Made by a program: the position numbers and the translations under genes | Notes under the pieces: model-generated | The model's input: only the letters and a program-made list of their open reading frames with translations | Told to the model about the DNA's origin: nothing | The model's database searches: none | DNA from: a bacterium | GTDB lineage: Bacteria > Hydrothermota > Tepidihabitantia > Tepidihabitantales > Tepidihabitantaceae | Reading direction: 5' to 3' | NCBI GenBank assembly: GCA_035505375.1 | Contig: DATJQV010000042.1 | Span: 20,431-84,430, forward strand | DNA length: 64,000 nucleotides | In this document: positions 8,860-16,943 of the stretch, piece after piece | How positions within the stretch are numbered: the first letter of the stretch is position 1 | Layout of the letters: every line of letters begins with the position of its first letter

Positions 8860-8913
8860 GGCGGGCGGTACGCTCAAGGACAGGCCGTCCCGAAGGTCCT
8901 GATTCTGAGGTAA
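8860..8913 (+). pseudogene. Remnant of the lost sorting tail
   Basis: In frame with the preceding gene after its TAA (8857-8859): GGRYAQGQAVPKVLILR and a second TAA at 8911-8913. The last ten residues match the tail ends of the neighbouring genes, and 8913 lies exactly 9 nt before the next start codon, as in the rest of the operon. Confidence 0.6.
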
Positions 8914-8922
8914 GGAGACATT

Positions 8923-10230
8923 GTGAAGCACGTGGCTGTGTCGGTACTTCTGCTGGCTGCGTTGGCGATAGCGCAGTCGTGGCAGGTTGAGCTGGTGGAC
9001 ACGTCATGCCGGCCAACGGATGTCTTCGTCAAACGGGACAGCGGCCGGACCTACGTCGCCTATGTGACCGGCGAAGGCAGTATTCGCATCGCCTCCAAAG
9101 ATGCGATCTGGCGCTACCAGACGCTCGATACCAGTCTCGTACGGCCGGACGCCGGAATCCACTTTGCGGCGGGCCCCGGCGGACGTATGGCTGTCTCGGG
9201 TGTGGATGATTCGACGCGGCCGGTTGTGCTGGAGAGGGTGGATTCCGGATGGGTTCGTGTCTGGACTCACACGGTGCTGGACCCCGCCGCTCCGTTGGCT
9301 CGCGCTGTCTACGGTGCTGATTCGATTCCCATTGTCATCTACGCTGTCAACAACTACACGTCGGCTTCGTATGTGATCGCCGAGACCTGGGTGGACTCGG
9401 TCTGGCAGGTTGATACTGCCGCTAGTTTTGTCCCGCCGCATGACTATGGATGCGAGCTGACTCTGTACGACGCGGACTGCAGTCCCGATGCCGGACCGTG
9501 CTTCATGACCCGATTTGCCTACTGGTTTCCGCCCAGCATGTTGCCCCCAACGTATGAAGTCGGGAAAGACTTTCGTGCTGGCAGTGGCTGGAGGTACGTC
9601 GGGCTTGGGGGTGGGTTCCAGGCTGCCGTCGACGGATACGATATCGTGGCAGGCGGGCCCGACACCGCATCAGCGGCCGTGTATTCCGGCGGCCGCTTGA
9701 AGTTCGATCAGGATTCGGTGTGGCCTGCCGAGGTGAGGGACGCCGCCGTTCAGGTGGACAGCGCGGGCCGGGAACAGATCGCTTTTGTTTCGCCGGACAG
9801 CGTCTTGAGGTTTGCATACAAAGATACGCGCTGGCATTTCCGGCAAGTCCCCGGCGTGACCACGGCGACGTGTTGCGACCTGGCGCTCGATGAGACAGGT
9901 CAGCCAGTGATTGCCTTTGAGGATACCGGTGGGCTTTGGCTTGCACACGGCGCGGACATGCTTGGGGCCGGTGAGAGCCCCAAGTCGCAGGCCTCGCGCC
10001 ACAAACTGGCGGCAACGGTCGTGCGCGGAGTGCTGATGCTCGGCGCAGCAGACAGTAGACAGCAGACAGAAGGCAGGGGAGCACTTCTGGATGCAGCAGG
10101 GCGGCGCGTGATGGAACTGCACGCGGGCGCGAATGATGTGAGCCGTCTGGCACGGGGAGTGTACTTCGTGCGAGAGGTGCAAGCACAAGCTCAAGCCCAG
10201 GCCGTCCGAAAGGTCGTCGTCACGCAGTAG
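8923..10230 (+). CDS. Secreted protein with sorting-like tail (paralogue of 4154 gene)
   Basis: GTG start at 8923 with AAGGAGA upstream; signal peptide MKHVAVSVLLLAALAIAQSW. The body is beta-rich with repeated segments such as VTGEGSIRIASKDAIW and PVIAFEDTGGLWLAHG, homologous to the 4154 gene in both the N-terminal segment and the tail. The tail carries TVVRGVLMLGA, a linker coded by the CAGTAGACAGCAGACAG repeat, LLDAAGRRVMELHAGAND and VRKVVVTQ. No enzymatic motif is visible; a surface or exported role is inferred. Confidence 0.73.
   Translation: MKHVAVSVLLLAALAIAQSWQVELVDTSCRPTDVFVKRDSGRTYVAYVTGEGSIRIASKDAIWRYQTLDTSLVRPDAGIHFAAGPGGRMAVSGVDDSTRPVVLERVDSGWVRVWTHTVLDPAAPLARAVYGADSIPIVIYAVNNYTSASYVIAETWVDSVWQVDTAASFVPPHDYGCELTLYDADCSPDAGPCFMTRFAYWFPPSMLPPTYEVGKDFRAGSGWRYVGLGGGFQAAVDGYDIVAGGPDTASAAVYSGGRLKFDQDSVWPAEVRDAAVQVDSAGREQIAFVSPDSVLRFAYKDTRWHFRQVPGVTTATCCDLALDETGQPVIAFEDTGGLWLAHGADMLGAGESPKSQASRHKLAATVVRGVLMLGAADSRQQTEGRGALLDAAGRRVMELHAGANDVSRLARGVYFVREVQAQAQAQAVRKVVVTQ
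10046..10080. repeat. In-frame micro-repeat in the sorting-tail linker (second copy)
   Basis: The string GCAGACAGTAGACAGCAGAC and its continuation to GGCAGGGGA is nearly identical to 5281-5318 and sits at the same linker position in the paralogous gene. Confidence 0.75.
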
Positions 10231-10239
10231 GAGGCGTCA

Positions 10240-11385
10240 ATGAGAGCGTTAGCTTTGGCAATCAGCTTGGGCCTGCCGCTGGTCGGCGTGGCGCCGGCCG
10301 CGGATTCGCTCAATGTCCGCCTTGTCGGGACGGCCGGTCCCTACGGGTACCTGTACGCCGTGGCCGTCGACTCCGCGCGGAACCTGGCATTCGTCGGCTC
10401 GGACGCAGGAATCGGCGTGTTGGATGTCAGTAATCAGGCCCTGCCGGTGAGGCTGTCGGAAACGAACGACTGGAAGATTGCTTACGACCTCTGCTATGGT
10501 GGGAACGGCCTGCTCTACGTTGCGGGCGGGCCGATGGGCTTTCGCGTGATCTACGTTGACGACCCGGCGCAGCCGGTTGAGATCGGTTCCTGCCAGACGC
10601 CGGGCAATGCCGTGGGCGTTACCTTGAACTCGTGCTTTGCCTATGTCGCGGACGAGGAGGGCGGATTGCGCATTATCTCCGTCGCCGACCCGATGCGTCC
10701 GGTTGAAGTCGGCCACTATGACGCGCCGAGCCCTGTCCAAGGCTTGGCGGTGAGCGGGGCGTATGCCTATGTCGCAGATACGTCTGGGTTGCGGGTGGTC
10801 GAAGTCGCCAACCCGGCGCATCCGATCGAGGTTGGCAGCTACGACACGCCGCTCCATCCCCGGGGCGTGGCGGTGAGCGGCGACTATGCCTATGTCGCGA
10901 CTGAGGTTGCCGGCTTGAGGGTAGTATCAGTGGCCGACCCGACCAATCCCATGAGGGTCGGATACTGCGCGACGCCGGGCTACTCCGTTGGCGTCACACT
11001 TAGAGGGCAGCGGGCCTATGTCGCCGGTGTCAATTGGTTCCATGTCATCTCGCTTCTCGACCCGACGAAGCCGGTTGAGGTCGGCGACTACAGCTTCTCC
11101 GGCGATGCACGAGCCGTCACCGCCGCCGGTGGCTATGCCTACGTCGCGGCCCAATTCGCCGGCCTTCAGATACTTGAGTTCTTCGGCGACAATCAGCCGC
11201 CGGTCGCCAGGGGCGTTCTGTGGGTTCCGCCTGCCGGGCAGCCTCAGACTGCGAGTCTGCTGAACGTAGTGGGGCGCAAGGTGGCGGACTTGCGAGCCGG
11301 CCAGAATGACGTGTCGCGGCTGGCAACGGGAGTGTACTTCGTGAGGGAAGCGCAAGCTGTCCGTAAGGTCGTCATCCGGCACTGA
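10240..11385 (+). CDS. LVIVD-repeat secreted protein with intact sorting-like tail
   Basis: Signal peptide [20 protein letters not shown], then about seven LVIVD repeats (for example [20 protein letters not shown]), a predicted beta-propeller. The final 70 residues are the operon tail: [43 protein letters not shown] and VRKVVIRH. It is the last gene of the operon and the intact counterpart of the 7861 gene. The start (ATG 10240) follows GAGG that overlaps the previous stop codon. Confidence 0.78.
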   Translation: MRALALAISLGLPLVGVAPAADSLNVRLVGTAGPYGYLYAVAVDSARNLAFVGSDAGIGVLDVSNQALPVRLSETNDWKIAYDLCYGGNGLLYVAGGPMGFRVIYVDDPAQPVEIGSCQTPGNAVGVTLNSCFAYVADEEGGLRIISVADPMRPVEVGHYDAPSPVQGLAVSGAYAYVADTSGLRVVEVANPAHPIEVGSYDTPLHPRGVAVSGDYAYVATEVAGLRVVSVADPTNPMRVGYCATPGYSVGVTLRGQRAYVAGVNWFHVISLLDPTKPVEVGDYSFSGDARAVTAAGGYAYVAAQFAGLQILEFFGDNQPPVARGVLWVPPAGQPQTASLLNVVGRKVADLRAGQNDVSRLATGVYFVREAQAVRKVVIRH

Positions 11386-11389
11386 GCAG

Positions 11390-11552
11390 CTCAAGCTCAA
11401 GCTCTGGCCCGAATCCGAAACATCTGCGCCATCTGCGTAATCTGCGGTTACTCGTCCCTTCGTCCATCGTCTATCGTTGTCTGCGCACTTGCTGCCTTGG
11501 CCGCCTATCTGTGTCCATCTGTGTTCATCCGTGGTTGTTGGCGAGAGGCACT
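11390..11552. repeat. Phrase-like micro-repeats after the secreted operon
   Basis: Contains runs such as AGCTCAAGCTCAAGCTC, CATCTGCGCCATCTGCGTAA and ATCTGTGTCCATCTGTGTTC, short repeats that drift by one or two bases per copy. No gene is seen. Strings of this look are known as dispersed sequences in several uncultured bacterial genomes. Confidence 0.6.
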
Positions 11553-11558
11553 CCGTTC

Positions 11559-11586
11559 TTGAACGGCGGGCGATTTCCAATAGTCT
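11559..11586 (+). promoter_or_regulatory. Promoter of the ABC-F gene
   Basis: TTGAAC, 16-bp spacer, TAGTCT; the GTG start codon at 11593 begins 7 nt after the -10 box, so the transcript is predicted to be leaderless. Confidence 0.5.
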
Positions 11587-11592
11587 TGGCAC

Positions 11593-13524
11593 GTGATTTC
11601 CCTTTCCAATGTCACGATGGAGTTTGGTACGCAGGAACTCTATCGCGACGTGAATCTGTTCGTCGGTCCTGAGGACCGCATCGGACTGGCCGGCGCCAAC
11701 GGGTCGGGCAAGTCCACAATCCTGAAACTGATGTCGGGCGAGCTTGAGCCGACGCGCGGGTCGGTTGACAAGCGGCGTGGCACGTGTATCGGGTATCTGC
11801 CTCAGACCGGCGCGGTCGTGGGCGAGCGGACCGTGCTGGAAGAGGCAATGACCGCCTTCAAGCATCTGGACGACGTTCAGACGGAGATGATTGAGCTCGA
11901 GCATCGGATGAAGGACGCGAACATGCCTGCGGATGAGCTGCAGGAAGTGTTGGACCGTTATTCGGTGCTGCAGCACCACTTCGGGCATGATGCATATGAC
12001 CGCCAGCCCCGAGCCGAGAAGATTCTCATGAGCCTCGGGTTCGCCGAAGAGGATTTCCACAAGCAGTGCCGGACCCAGAGCGGCGGGTTCCAGGTGCGAC
12101 TGGCTCTGGCGCGGATGCTCTTAGAGGAGCCGGACGTTCTGCTGCTGGACGAGCCGACCAACTACCTCGACATCCGTTCCATCGAGTGGCTGCAGGAGTA
12201 TCTGACTGCGTTCAAGGGCGCGGTGGTGATGATTGCGCACGACCGCTATCTTCTCGACGCGCTGGTGCAGAAGATATGGGCAATCGAGTCGCACAAGGTG
12301 TTCATTTTCCCCGGGAACTACTCGAAGTACCTGAGCGACAAGGTGCAGCGGGATGAACGGCAGCTCAAGAAGTATGAGGAGCAGGTGCAGTTCATCAAGC
12401 GCACCGAGCAGTTCATCGCCCAGTACAAGGGGCGCAAGGATACCGCGCCGCGGGCGATGAGCAGGCAGAAGATGCTCGACCGGCTGGAGCGCATCACTCC
12501 GCCCGAGACCGCGCCCGTAATCCGCATCCGGTTCCCGGAGTCGGAAGAGGTCTACGGCAAGGCGATTGACCTGCGTTCGGTGTCCAAGAGCTTCGGCCCG
12601 AAGCGCGTGCTGCAGGATGTGAGCTTGGTGGTGGGCGGCGGCGAGAAGATCGGCCTGTTCGGCGCGAACGGACAGGGCAAGACAACGTTGCTACGCATGA
12701 TTGCCGGCAAGCTGACGCCGGATTCGGGCGAGGCGTGGACCAGCCAGAAGACGCAGATTGCATACTATGAGCAGGGCGCGGAGGAGACTATCAACCCCGA
12801 GATGACCGTGCTTGAGGCAGCAGCCGATGCGGGCGCCGGATTCACCGAGAATGAACTCAAGGGGATTCTCGGCACGTTTCTGTTTTCGGGAGACGCGATA
12901 GACAAGAAGGTTGGCGTGCTGTCCGGAGGAGAGCGGAGCCGGCTGGCGATTATCCGGGCGCTGCTGACGCCGTCGAATCTCCTGATTCTCGACGAGCCGA
13001 CCAACCATCTTGATATCCAGTCGCGGGAAATCCTGTTTGAGGCCATCCGCCGGTACAAACGGACCGTGGTATTCGCCGCGCACGACCGGTTCATGCTCGA
13101 CGAACTGGCGGACAAGACAGTGAGGATTGACGGCGGCAGGGCAGTGCTCTTCCCGGGGAATTACAGCTACGCTGCGGGCCGCGTGGTGAAGCACGGGGCC
13201 GCAAGTCCGAAGTCTGAAGCACAAAGGACAAAGCAAGGCGGGCAACGGGCAAAGCCCGAATTCCAAAGTCCAAAGCCCGTGGTCCATGGTCCGAAGTCCA
13301 AAGTCCATGGTCCAAAGTCGCCTCATCACCAATCCGGCGACCCGGTCCGGGACATCGAACTGCGGCTCAGGCAGGTCGAGTCCGAGTACGAGGCGGCGCG
13401 GCAGGCGATGAACTACAATCGCGTGCGGGAGCTTGCTGACGAGCGGAAGTACCTCGAAGCCGAGCTTCAGGCTCGCAAGGCCGACCAGGTCGAGGGCGGC
13501 GCGGGACATGACCGAAATGTCTGA
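11593..13524 (+). CDS. ABC-F family ATPase (ribosome-associated)
   Basis: Two ABC domains in tandem with no membrane domain: Walker A GANGSGKST (about 38-46) and GANGQGKTT (about 356); signatures SGGFQ and LSGGERSR; Walker B DVLLLDEPTNYLDI and NLLILDEPTNHLDI. The inter-domain arm (about 245-300) is rich in Lys, Gln and Glu as in the P-site tRNA interaction motif of Uup/EttA-type translation factors. Residues about 540-580 are a Lys/Ser/Pro linker coded by a DNA micro-repeat (13201-13320), followed by a coiled coil (RDIELRLRQVESEYEAARQ) as in Uup. GTG start; no Shine-Dalgarno is seen. It precedes a GGQ rescue factor, which fits a translation role. Confidence 0.88.
   Translation: MISLSNVTMEFGTQELYRDVNLFVGPEDRIGLAGANGSGKSTILKLMSGELEPTRGSVDKRRGTCIGYLPQTGAVVGERTVLEEAMTAFKHLDDVQTEMIELEHRMKDANMPADELQEVLDRYSVLQHHFGHDAYDRQPRAEKILMSLGFAEEDFHKQCRTQSGGFQVRLALARMLLEEPDVLLLDEPTNYLDIRSIEWLQEYLTAFKGAVVMIAHDRYLLDALVQKIWAIESHKVFIFPGNYSKYLSDKVQRDERQLKKYEEQVQFIKRTEQFIAQYKGRKDTAPRAMSRQKMLDRLERITPPETAPVIRIRFPESEEVYGKAIDLRSVSKSFGPKRVLQDVSLVVGGGEKIGLFGANGQGKTTLLRMIAGKLTPDSGEAWTSQKTQIAYYEQGAEETINPEMTVLEAAADAGAGFTENELKGILGTFLFSGDAIDKKVGVLSGGERSRLAIIRALLTPSNLLILDEPTNHLDIQSREILFEAIRRYKRTVVFAAHDRFMLDELADKTVRIDGGRAVLFPGNYSYAAGRVVKHGAASPKSEAQRTKQGGQRAKPEFQSPKPVVHGPKSKVHGPKSPHHQSGDPVRDIELRLRQVESEYEAARQAMNYNRVRELADERKYLEAELQARKADQVEGGAGHDRNV
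13201..13320. repeat. Micro-repeat coding the ABC-F C-terminal linker
   Basis: Repeats of TCCAAAGTCC / GGTCCATGGTCC / AAAGTCCATGGTCC run in frame through the linker and encode a Lys-Ser-Pro-rich peptide with the alternating pattern K.EAQ.TK and GPKSKVHGPKS. The same words occur in spacers elsewhere in the window. Confidence 0.75.
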
Positions 13525-13563
13525 CATTTCGGATCGTGTCCCAAGCGCGGCAAGGACCTCTGG

Positions 13564-13980
13564 ATGATGGGATCGGGTCCGAGTTCGGACAAGGAAGCGG
13601 CGCTTGTCGCGCGACTGGCAGGTCTCGGCGTGAAACCGGAGGACCTGGTTGAGAAGTTCATCCGGGCCGCTGGCCCCGGCGGGCAGAACGTCAATAAGAC
13701 CTCGACGGCGGTCTACCTCAAGCACTTGCCATCGGGCATCGAGGTCAAGATGCAACAGGAGCGTTCACAGGCCCTGAACCGGTTCCTAGCAAGAAGGTTG
13801 CTGGCGGACAAGCTCGAGGCCCGGCTGCGGGGCGAGCAAAGCGCAGAGGCCGCCCGCGTTGCGAAACTGAGACGGCAGAAGCGCAAACGGTCCCGGCGGG
13901 CGAAGGAGAAGGTGCTCGCGGCCAAGGCGCTTCAAGCGATCAAGAAGGCTGCACGCGGCGTCCCGCCTGACGAGTCGTGA
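13564..13980 (+). CDS. GGQ-domain peptide-release / ribosome-rescue protein (ArfB-like)
   Basis: A 138-residue protein consisting only of the RF-1 class catalytic domain: AAGPGGQNVNKTSTAV around residues 38-53 contains the GGQ loop that triggers peptidyl-tRNA hydrolysis, followed by LPSGIEVKMQQERSQALNR and a strongly basic C-terminus (KLRRQKRKRSRRAKEK) expected to enter the mRNA channel. It lacks the codon-recognition domain of RF1/RF2, so it is a rescue factor of the ArfB/YaeJ kind or the related RF-like group. It lies 40 nt after the ABC-F gene. ATG at 13564 or 13567 is possible. Confidence 0.82.
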   Translation: MMGSGPSSDKEAALVARLAGLGVKPEDLVEKFIRAAGPGGQNVNKTSTAVYLKHLPSGIEVKMQQERSQALNRFLARRLLADKLEARLRGEQSAEAARVAKLRRQKRKRSRRAKEKVLAAKALQAIKKAARGVPPDES

Positions 13981-14004
13981 CCGGCGACTGCGACGCCAAT
14001 TGTC

Positions 14005-14032
14005 TTGACTTCACGTACCTTCGGCATAGAAT
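14005..14032 (+). promoter_or_regulatory. Promoter upstream of the tRNA-thiolase-like gene
   Basis: TTGACT, 16-bp spacer, TAGAAT. The predicted transcript would start at about 14040, next to a GTG that opens a 22-codon ORF rather than at the main gene. Confidence 0.55.
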
Positions 14033-14040
14033 TGTTCATC

Positions 14041-14109
14041 GTGAGTGAGGGCATTTTCCGTTCCGCATTCGAGAGTGTGAAATCAGAAAATCTGGTCGTT
14101 GACAGATAG
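14041..14109 (+). CDS. Possible leaderless 22-codon upstream ORF
   Basis: GTG at 14041, 8 nt after the -10 box, opens a frame of 22 codons (MSEGIFRSAFES...VVDR) ending with TAG at 14109, 12 nt before the ATG of the PP-loop gene. Its position matches the leaderless pattern of other genes here. It may be a leader peptide that couples or gates translation of the downstream gene; no homology is recognised. Confidence 0.35.
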   Translation: MSEGIFRSAFESVKSENLVVDR

Positions 14110-14121
14110 CGACGCTGGACA

Positions 14122-15201
14122 ATGATACCTAGTCGTAAGTCTAAGGCAGTCGGCCTGTTCTCAGGCGGGCTCGACAGCATTCTGGCGACGAAGCTTATTA
14201 CCGAGCAGGGCGTCACTGTCGTGGCGCTCCACTATCGGTTGCCGTTTGGCGTGCCCGGACGCGAGCCGAATGATGAGAAACTGTCGAAGCTGGCGAGCCT
14301 GGTTGGCGCAAGCCTGATGACGCTGGAAGCCGACGATTCCTACCTGCAACTAGTCAAGTCCCCGCAGTTCGGACATGTGAAACAGCTGGCGCCGTGCATC
14401 GACTGCCTCGTCATGATGCTCGCCAAGGCAAAGGAACTGGCCAGGGAGATCAAGGCCGACTTCGTGTTTACCGGTGAGGTAGTCGGACAACGGGCAGTTT
14501 GCCAGAACAAGCGTTCACTGAAGCAGATTGAGAAGACGGTAGGGCTCGAGGGCAGGCTGCTGCGTCCGCTGTCGGCCAAGCTGTTGGAGCCCACGATACC
14601 GGAGCTGACCGGCCTCGTGCGTCGGGAACGTCTGCTGGACCTGAAGGGCCGCAGCCGACGACGGCAGATACGGCTGGCACACGAATTCGGCATATTTGAC
14701 TATCCGATCCCTGGAACCGGGTGCATGCTCCTCGACAAGAACTTCGCGGCCCGAGCGCGTGATGCCGTACAGCAGGATCAGTTGGCGCTGGCCGAGATTG
14801 AGCTGCTGAAGTACGGTCGTCACTTCCGGCTCGACAGCGGTGCGAAGGTGGTTGTGGGTCGGAATGAAGCCGAAAACAAGCGACTGGAGGAGCTGGCGCG
14901 GGATGACGACGTTCTGTGCAAGCCGGTCGAGGTCATGGGCCCGGTGGCGATTCTGCGGTCCCAGAAGAAAACCAAGAAAGACACCGAGATCGCGGCCCGG
15001 ATCACTGCGCGCTATTCGGACGCGCCGGCCGGCAAATCCATAAAGCTCGACTGCGCAGGGAAGACTTTGTCGGTGAAGCCTTACAAGGACGAGGACTTCG
15101 CGGCCTGGCGCGTGCAGCCACAGGAGAGCAAGACGGCGGAACCAGCGTCCGGGGCCGGGGCAGAAACGCCCAAGCAGCAGCGCCGCAAGGCGGCTGAATG
15201 A
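14122..15201 (+). CDS. PP-loop tRNA thiolation-type protein (ThiI/MnmA-like AANH with NFACT-R-like C-terminus)
   Basis: N-terminal adenine-nucleotide alpha-hydrolase domain with PP-loop SGGLDSILA at residues 14-22, which adenylates a base or substrate for sulfur transfer. APCIDCLVMM and GTGCMLLD supply conserved Cys residues that could carry sulfur. The C-terminal part (about 225-340: FRLDSGAKVVVGRNEAENK, GPVAILR) resembles the NFACT-R/DUF814 RNA-binding fold, as in a group of tRNA 4-thiouridine synthase-like proteins. The tail is Lys/Gln/Ala-rich. It is followed by an Nfu-type iron-sulfur scaffold gene. The exact modified nucleoside cannot be told from sequence. Confidence 0.7.
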   Translation: MIPSRKSKAVGLFSGGLDSILATKLITEQGVTVVALHYRLPFGVPGREPNDEKLSKLASLVGASLMTLEADDSYLQLVKSPQFGHVKQLAPCIDCLVMMLAKAKELAREIKADFVFTGEVVGQRAVCQNKRSLKQIEKTVGLEGRLLRPLSAKLLEPTIPELTGLVRRERLLDLKGRSRRRQIRLAHEFGIFDYPIPGTGCMLLDKNFAARARDAVQQDQLALAEIELLKYGRHFRLDSGAKVVVGRNEAENKRLEELARDDDVLCKPVEVMGPVAILRSQKKTKKDTEIAARITARYSDAPAGKSIKLDCAGKTLSVKPYKDEDFAAWRVQPQESKTAEPASGAGAETPKQQRRKAAE

Positions 15202-15263
15202 TCGGGATTACCGCGGCGCGTATGTCTAGTCAGACGCTTCGAGTATCACATGGGAAGTGACAG

Positions 15264-15509
15264 ATGAGCATGACAGATGAGACCAAAGCCAAGATCCGTG
15301 AGGTATTGGACAAGGAGATACGACCGAACCTGCAGGCCGACGGCGGTGACGTCGAGCTGGTTGCCGTCGGTGACGATGGCGTGGTCCAGCTCAGGCTGAC
15401 GGGTGCATGTTCCGGTTGCCCGTTCTCGGCGATGACGCTGGCGATTGGCGTCGAGCAGCGGCTGAAGGCCGCAGTGCCCGAGGTCGTCAAAGTCCAGCCC
15501 GTGCCCTGA
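15264..15509 (+). CDS. NifU C-terminal-domain (Nfu) Fe-S scaffold protein
   Basis: An 81-residue single-domain protein beginning MSMTDETKAKIREVLDKEI, with ADGGDVELV (residues 22-30) and the CxxC motif GACSGCPFS (about 49-57), the ligands for a [4Fe-4S] cluster bridged between two subunits. Length and motif order match stand-alone Nfu proteins that deliver clusters to apoproteins. It follows the PP-loop gene and may serve Fe-S or sulfur-transfer enzymes nearby, which is an inference from position only. Confidence 0.88.
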   Translation: MSMTDETKAKIREVLDKEIRPNLQADGGDVELVAVGDDGVVQLRLTGACSGCPFSAMTLAIGVEQRLKAAVPEVVKVQPVP

Positions 15510-15611
15510 GCACCGCGCTCCGAGCGCGTAAGTGCGAAGTCCGGAGTGCAATTGACCAGTTCCGGACGGTCTGTACGAGTCCGCAATCAATAATCTAGAA
15601 TCTGAAATCGG

Positions 15612-16943
15612 TCAGGGCCAGGGCAGTCCTTCAAGAAAGCTCTGGCGGTAGGCCGCGCTGTAGGGCAGTAGGTAGACGGCCGTCGTAAAGACCCCGACCC
15701 GGCGGGGCCGCCTTATCATCCGGTCGGCGATTGTCTCAATCGAGTAGAACCGATTCTTCAGCCAGGCCGGTTCGCGGCTGGTGATCATCGGTCGGTAAAC
15801 AACTCGCGCCAGGCTGCCGTCCGGGCCCAGGAACCGCGGCTCAATGAAATCGACATCTATCTGTCTGAGCACCGATGAGATTTTCTCGTAGTCAGTCGGT
15901 GTTGCCGGTGCTGTTGGAATTGCCAGTCGCGCGCCGACAAGCATCTTGCTTGCCTGGAGCGACTTGACCCGACGGTAGAGCCGGTGCACCGCCTGGTGGC
16001 TGCTCGCGGCACGGTTGAGACTGTCGAGCAGAAAAGACTCGTTGAGATAGACCAGCTTGGTGCCGGCCTTTGACAGGATGCGAACAAGTCGGGGATGTTC
16101 GAACAGCCGGTCTGATGCGTTGACGACCCATTGCCGGTGATAGTTCCGGAGCCGGCTGAAGAGTTCGAGGTAGTAGTCAGGCAGGGCAGCGACGTCATCG
16201 TCCAGAAGATGGATGCGTTTGCCCGGCAGCGTGATGACCTCGCCAATGACCTCGTCGGGCGTCCGCACCAGTGTGTTGGTTCCGTAATAAAGGTGCTCGG
16301 AGCAGAACTGTTTCACCGGTTCCGGACAGGAGCATCCGCGCACGAACTGTATCGTCTGGCGGTCAGAGTTCAACTCGGGATTCAACTGGAGCGGAGATAG
16401 CCCCTGGGGGTCCCGCAGTGCCCCGCGAAAGACCAGTCCCCGTTTCGTGACTTGCCGCGGCGCGATGTAGCCGGGGTGGTCCGATGCGCGGTATAGCGGC
16501 TGCAGGCGTCCGGATTCTGCGTCGGCTCGCAGCTCCGGCCAGACGTTTGTTATGTCGCCGACCACTCGGGGTTGGCACCAATCGGGTTGCGAGTCGCGCC
16601 ACGATGTCACCTGCGGTCCGAAGAACACCGGCGCGCACCCGCTGTCGGCCCAGGCATGCGCCAGTTCCCGCGCCCGGTGGTCCTGGCCCAGCCCGATGTG
16701 GATGAGGCAGATGGTCGGTTCATACCCCGCGCCGGGCGCCGCACCTTCGGTGTTCGGCGTCCGGTAGTCTTCGAGAGATTCAACTCGCTCGTCGACGTAT
16801 CGCAGGTCGTCACCGGGGCGCAACAGCGCTGCGACGCGCAGAATCTCGACGTTGGGCTGCAGGAATAGCCGAGATCCCCTTGGCGGGTAGCCCTTTGTGA
16901 AGCGCTGGGATTCGTCGGCCAGCGCGACGGCCAGGACGTTCAC
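15612..16943 (-). CDS. B12-binding/radical SAM-type protein with altered cluster motif
   Basis: The start is set at the GTG at 16943, which overlaps the rseP stop (GTGA), giving 443 residues. The N-terminal third resembles the Rossmann-like B12-binding domain of cobalamin radical SAM enzymes (PVFFGPQVTSW), though no clear DxHxxG cobalamin loop is seen. After it comes TIQFVRGCSCPEPVKQFCSE at the place where radical SAM enzymes carry CxxxCxxC. Here the cysteines are spaced CxCx7C, so classical cluster binding is doubtful. HLLDDDVAALPDYY and KLVYLNESFLLDSL fit the radical SAM barrel. It is the last gene of the trpS-ispD-dxr-rseP operon. It may be an inactive or divergent member. Confidence 0.6.
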   Translation of the reverse strand: MNVLAVALADESQRFTKGYPPRGSRLFLQPNVEILRVAALLRPGDDLRYVDERVESLEDYRTPNTEGAAPGAGYEPTICLIHIGLGQDHRARELAHAWADSGCAPVFFGPQVTSWRDSQPDWCQPRVVGDITNVWPELRADAESGRLQPLYRASDHPGYIAPRQVTKRGLVFRGALRDPQGLSPLQLNPELNSDRQTIQFVRGCSCPEPVKQFCSEHLYYGTNTLVRTPDEVIGEVITLPGKRIHLLDDDVAALPDYYLELFSRLRNYHRQWVVNASDRLFEHPRLVRILSKAGTKLVYLNESFLLDSLNRAASSHQAVHRLYRRVKSLQASKMLVGARLAIPTAPATPTDYEKISSVLRQIDVDFIEPRFLGPDGSLARVVYRPMITSREPAWLKNRFYSIETIADRMIRRPRRVGVFTTAVYLLPYSAAYRQSFLEGLPWP

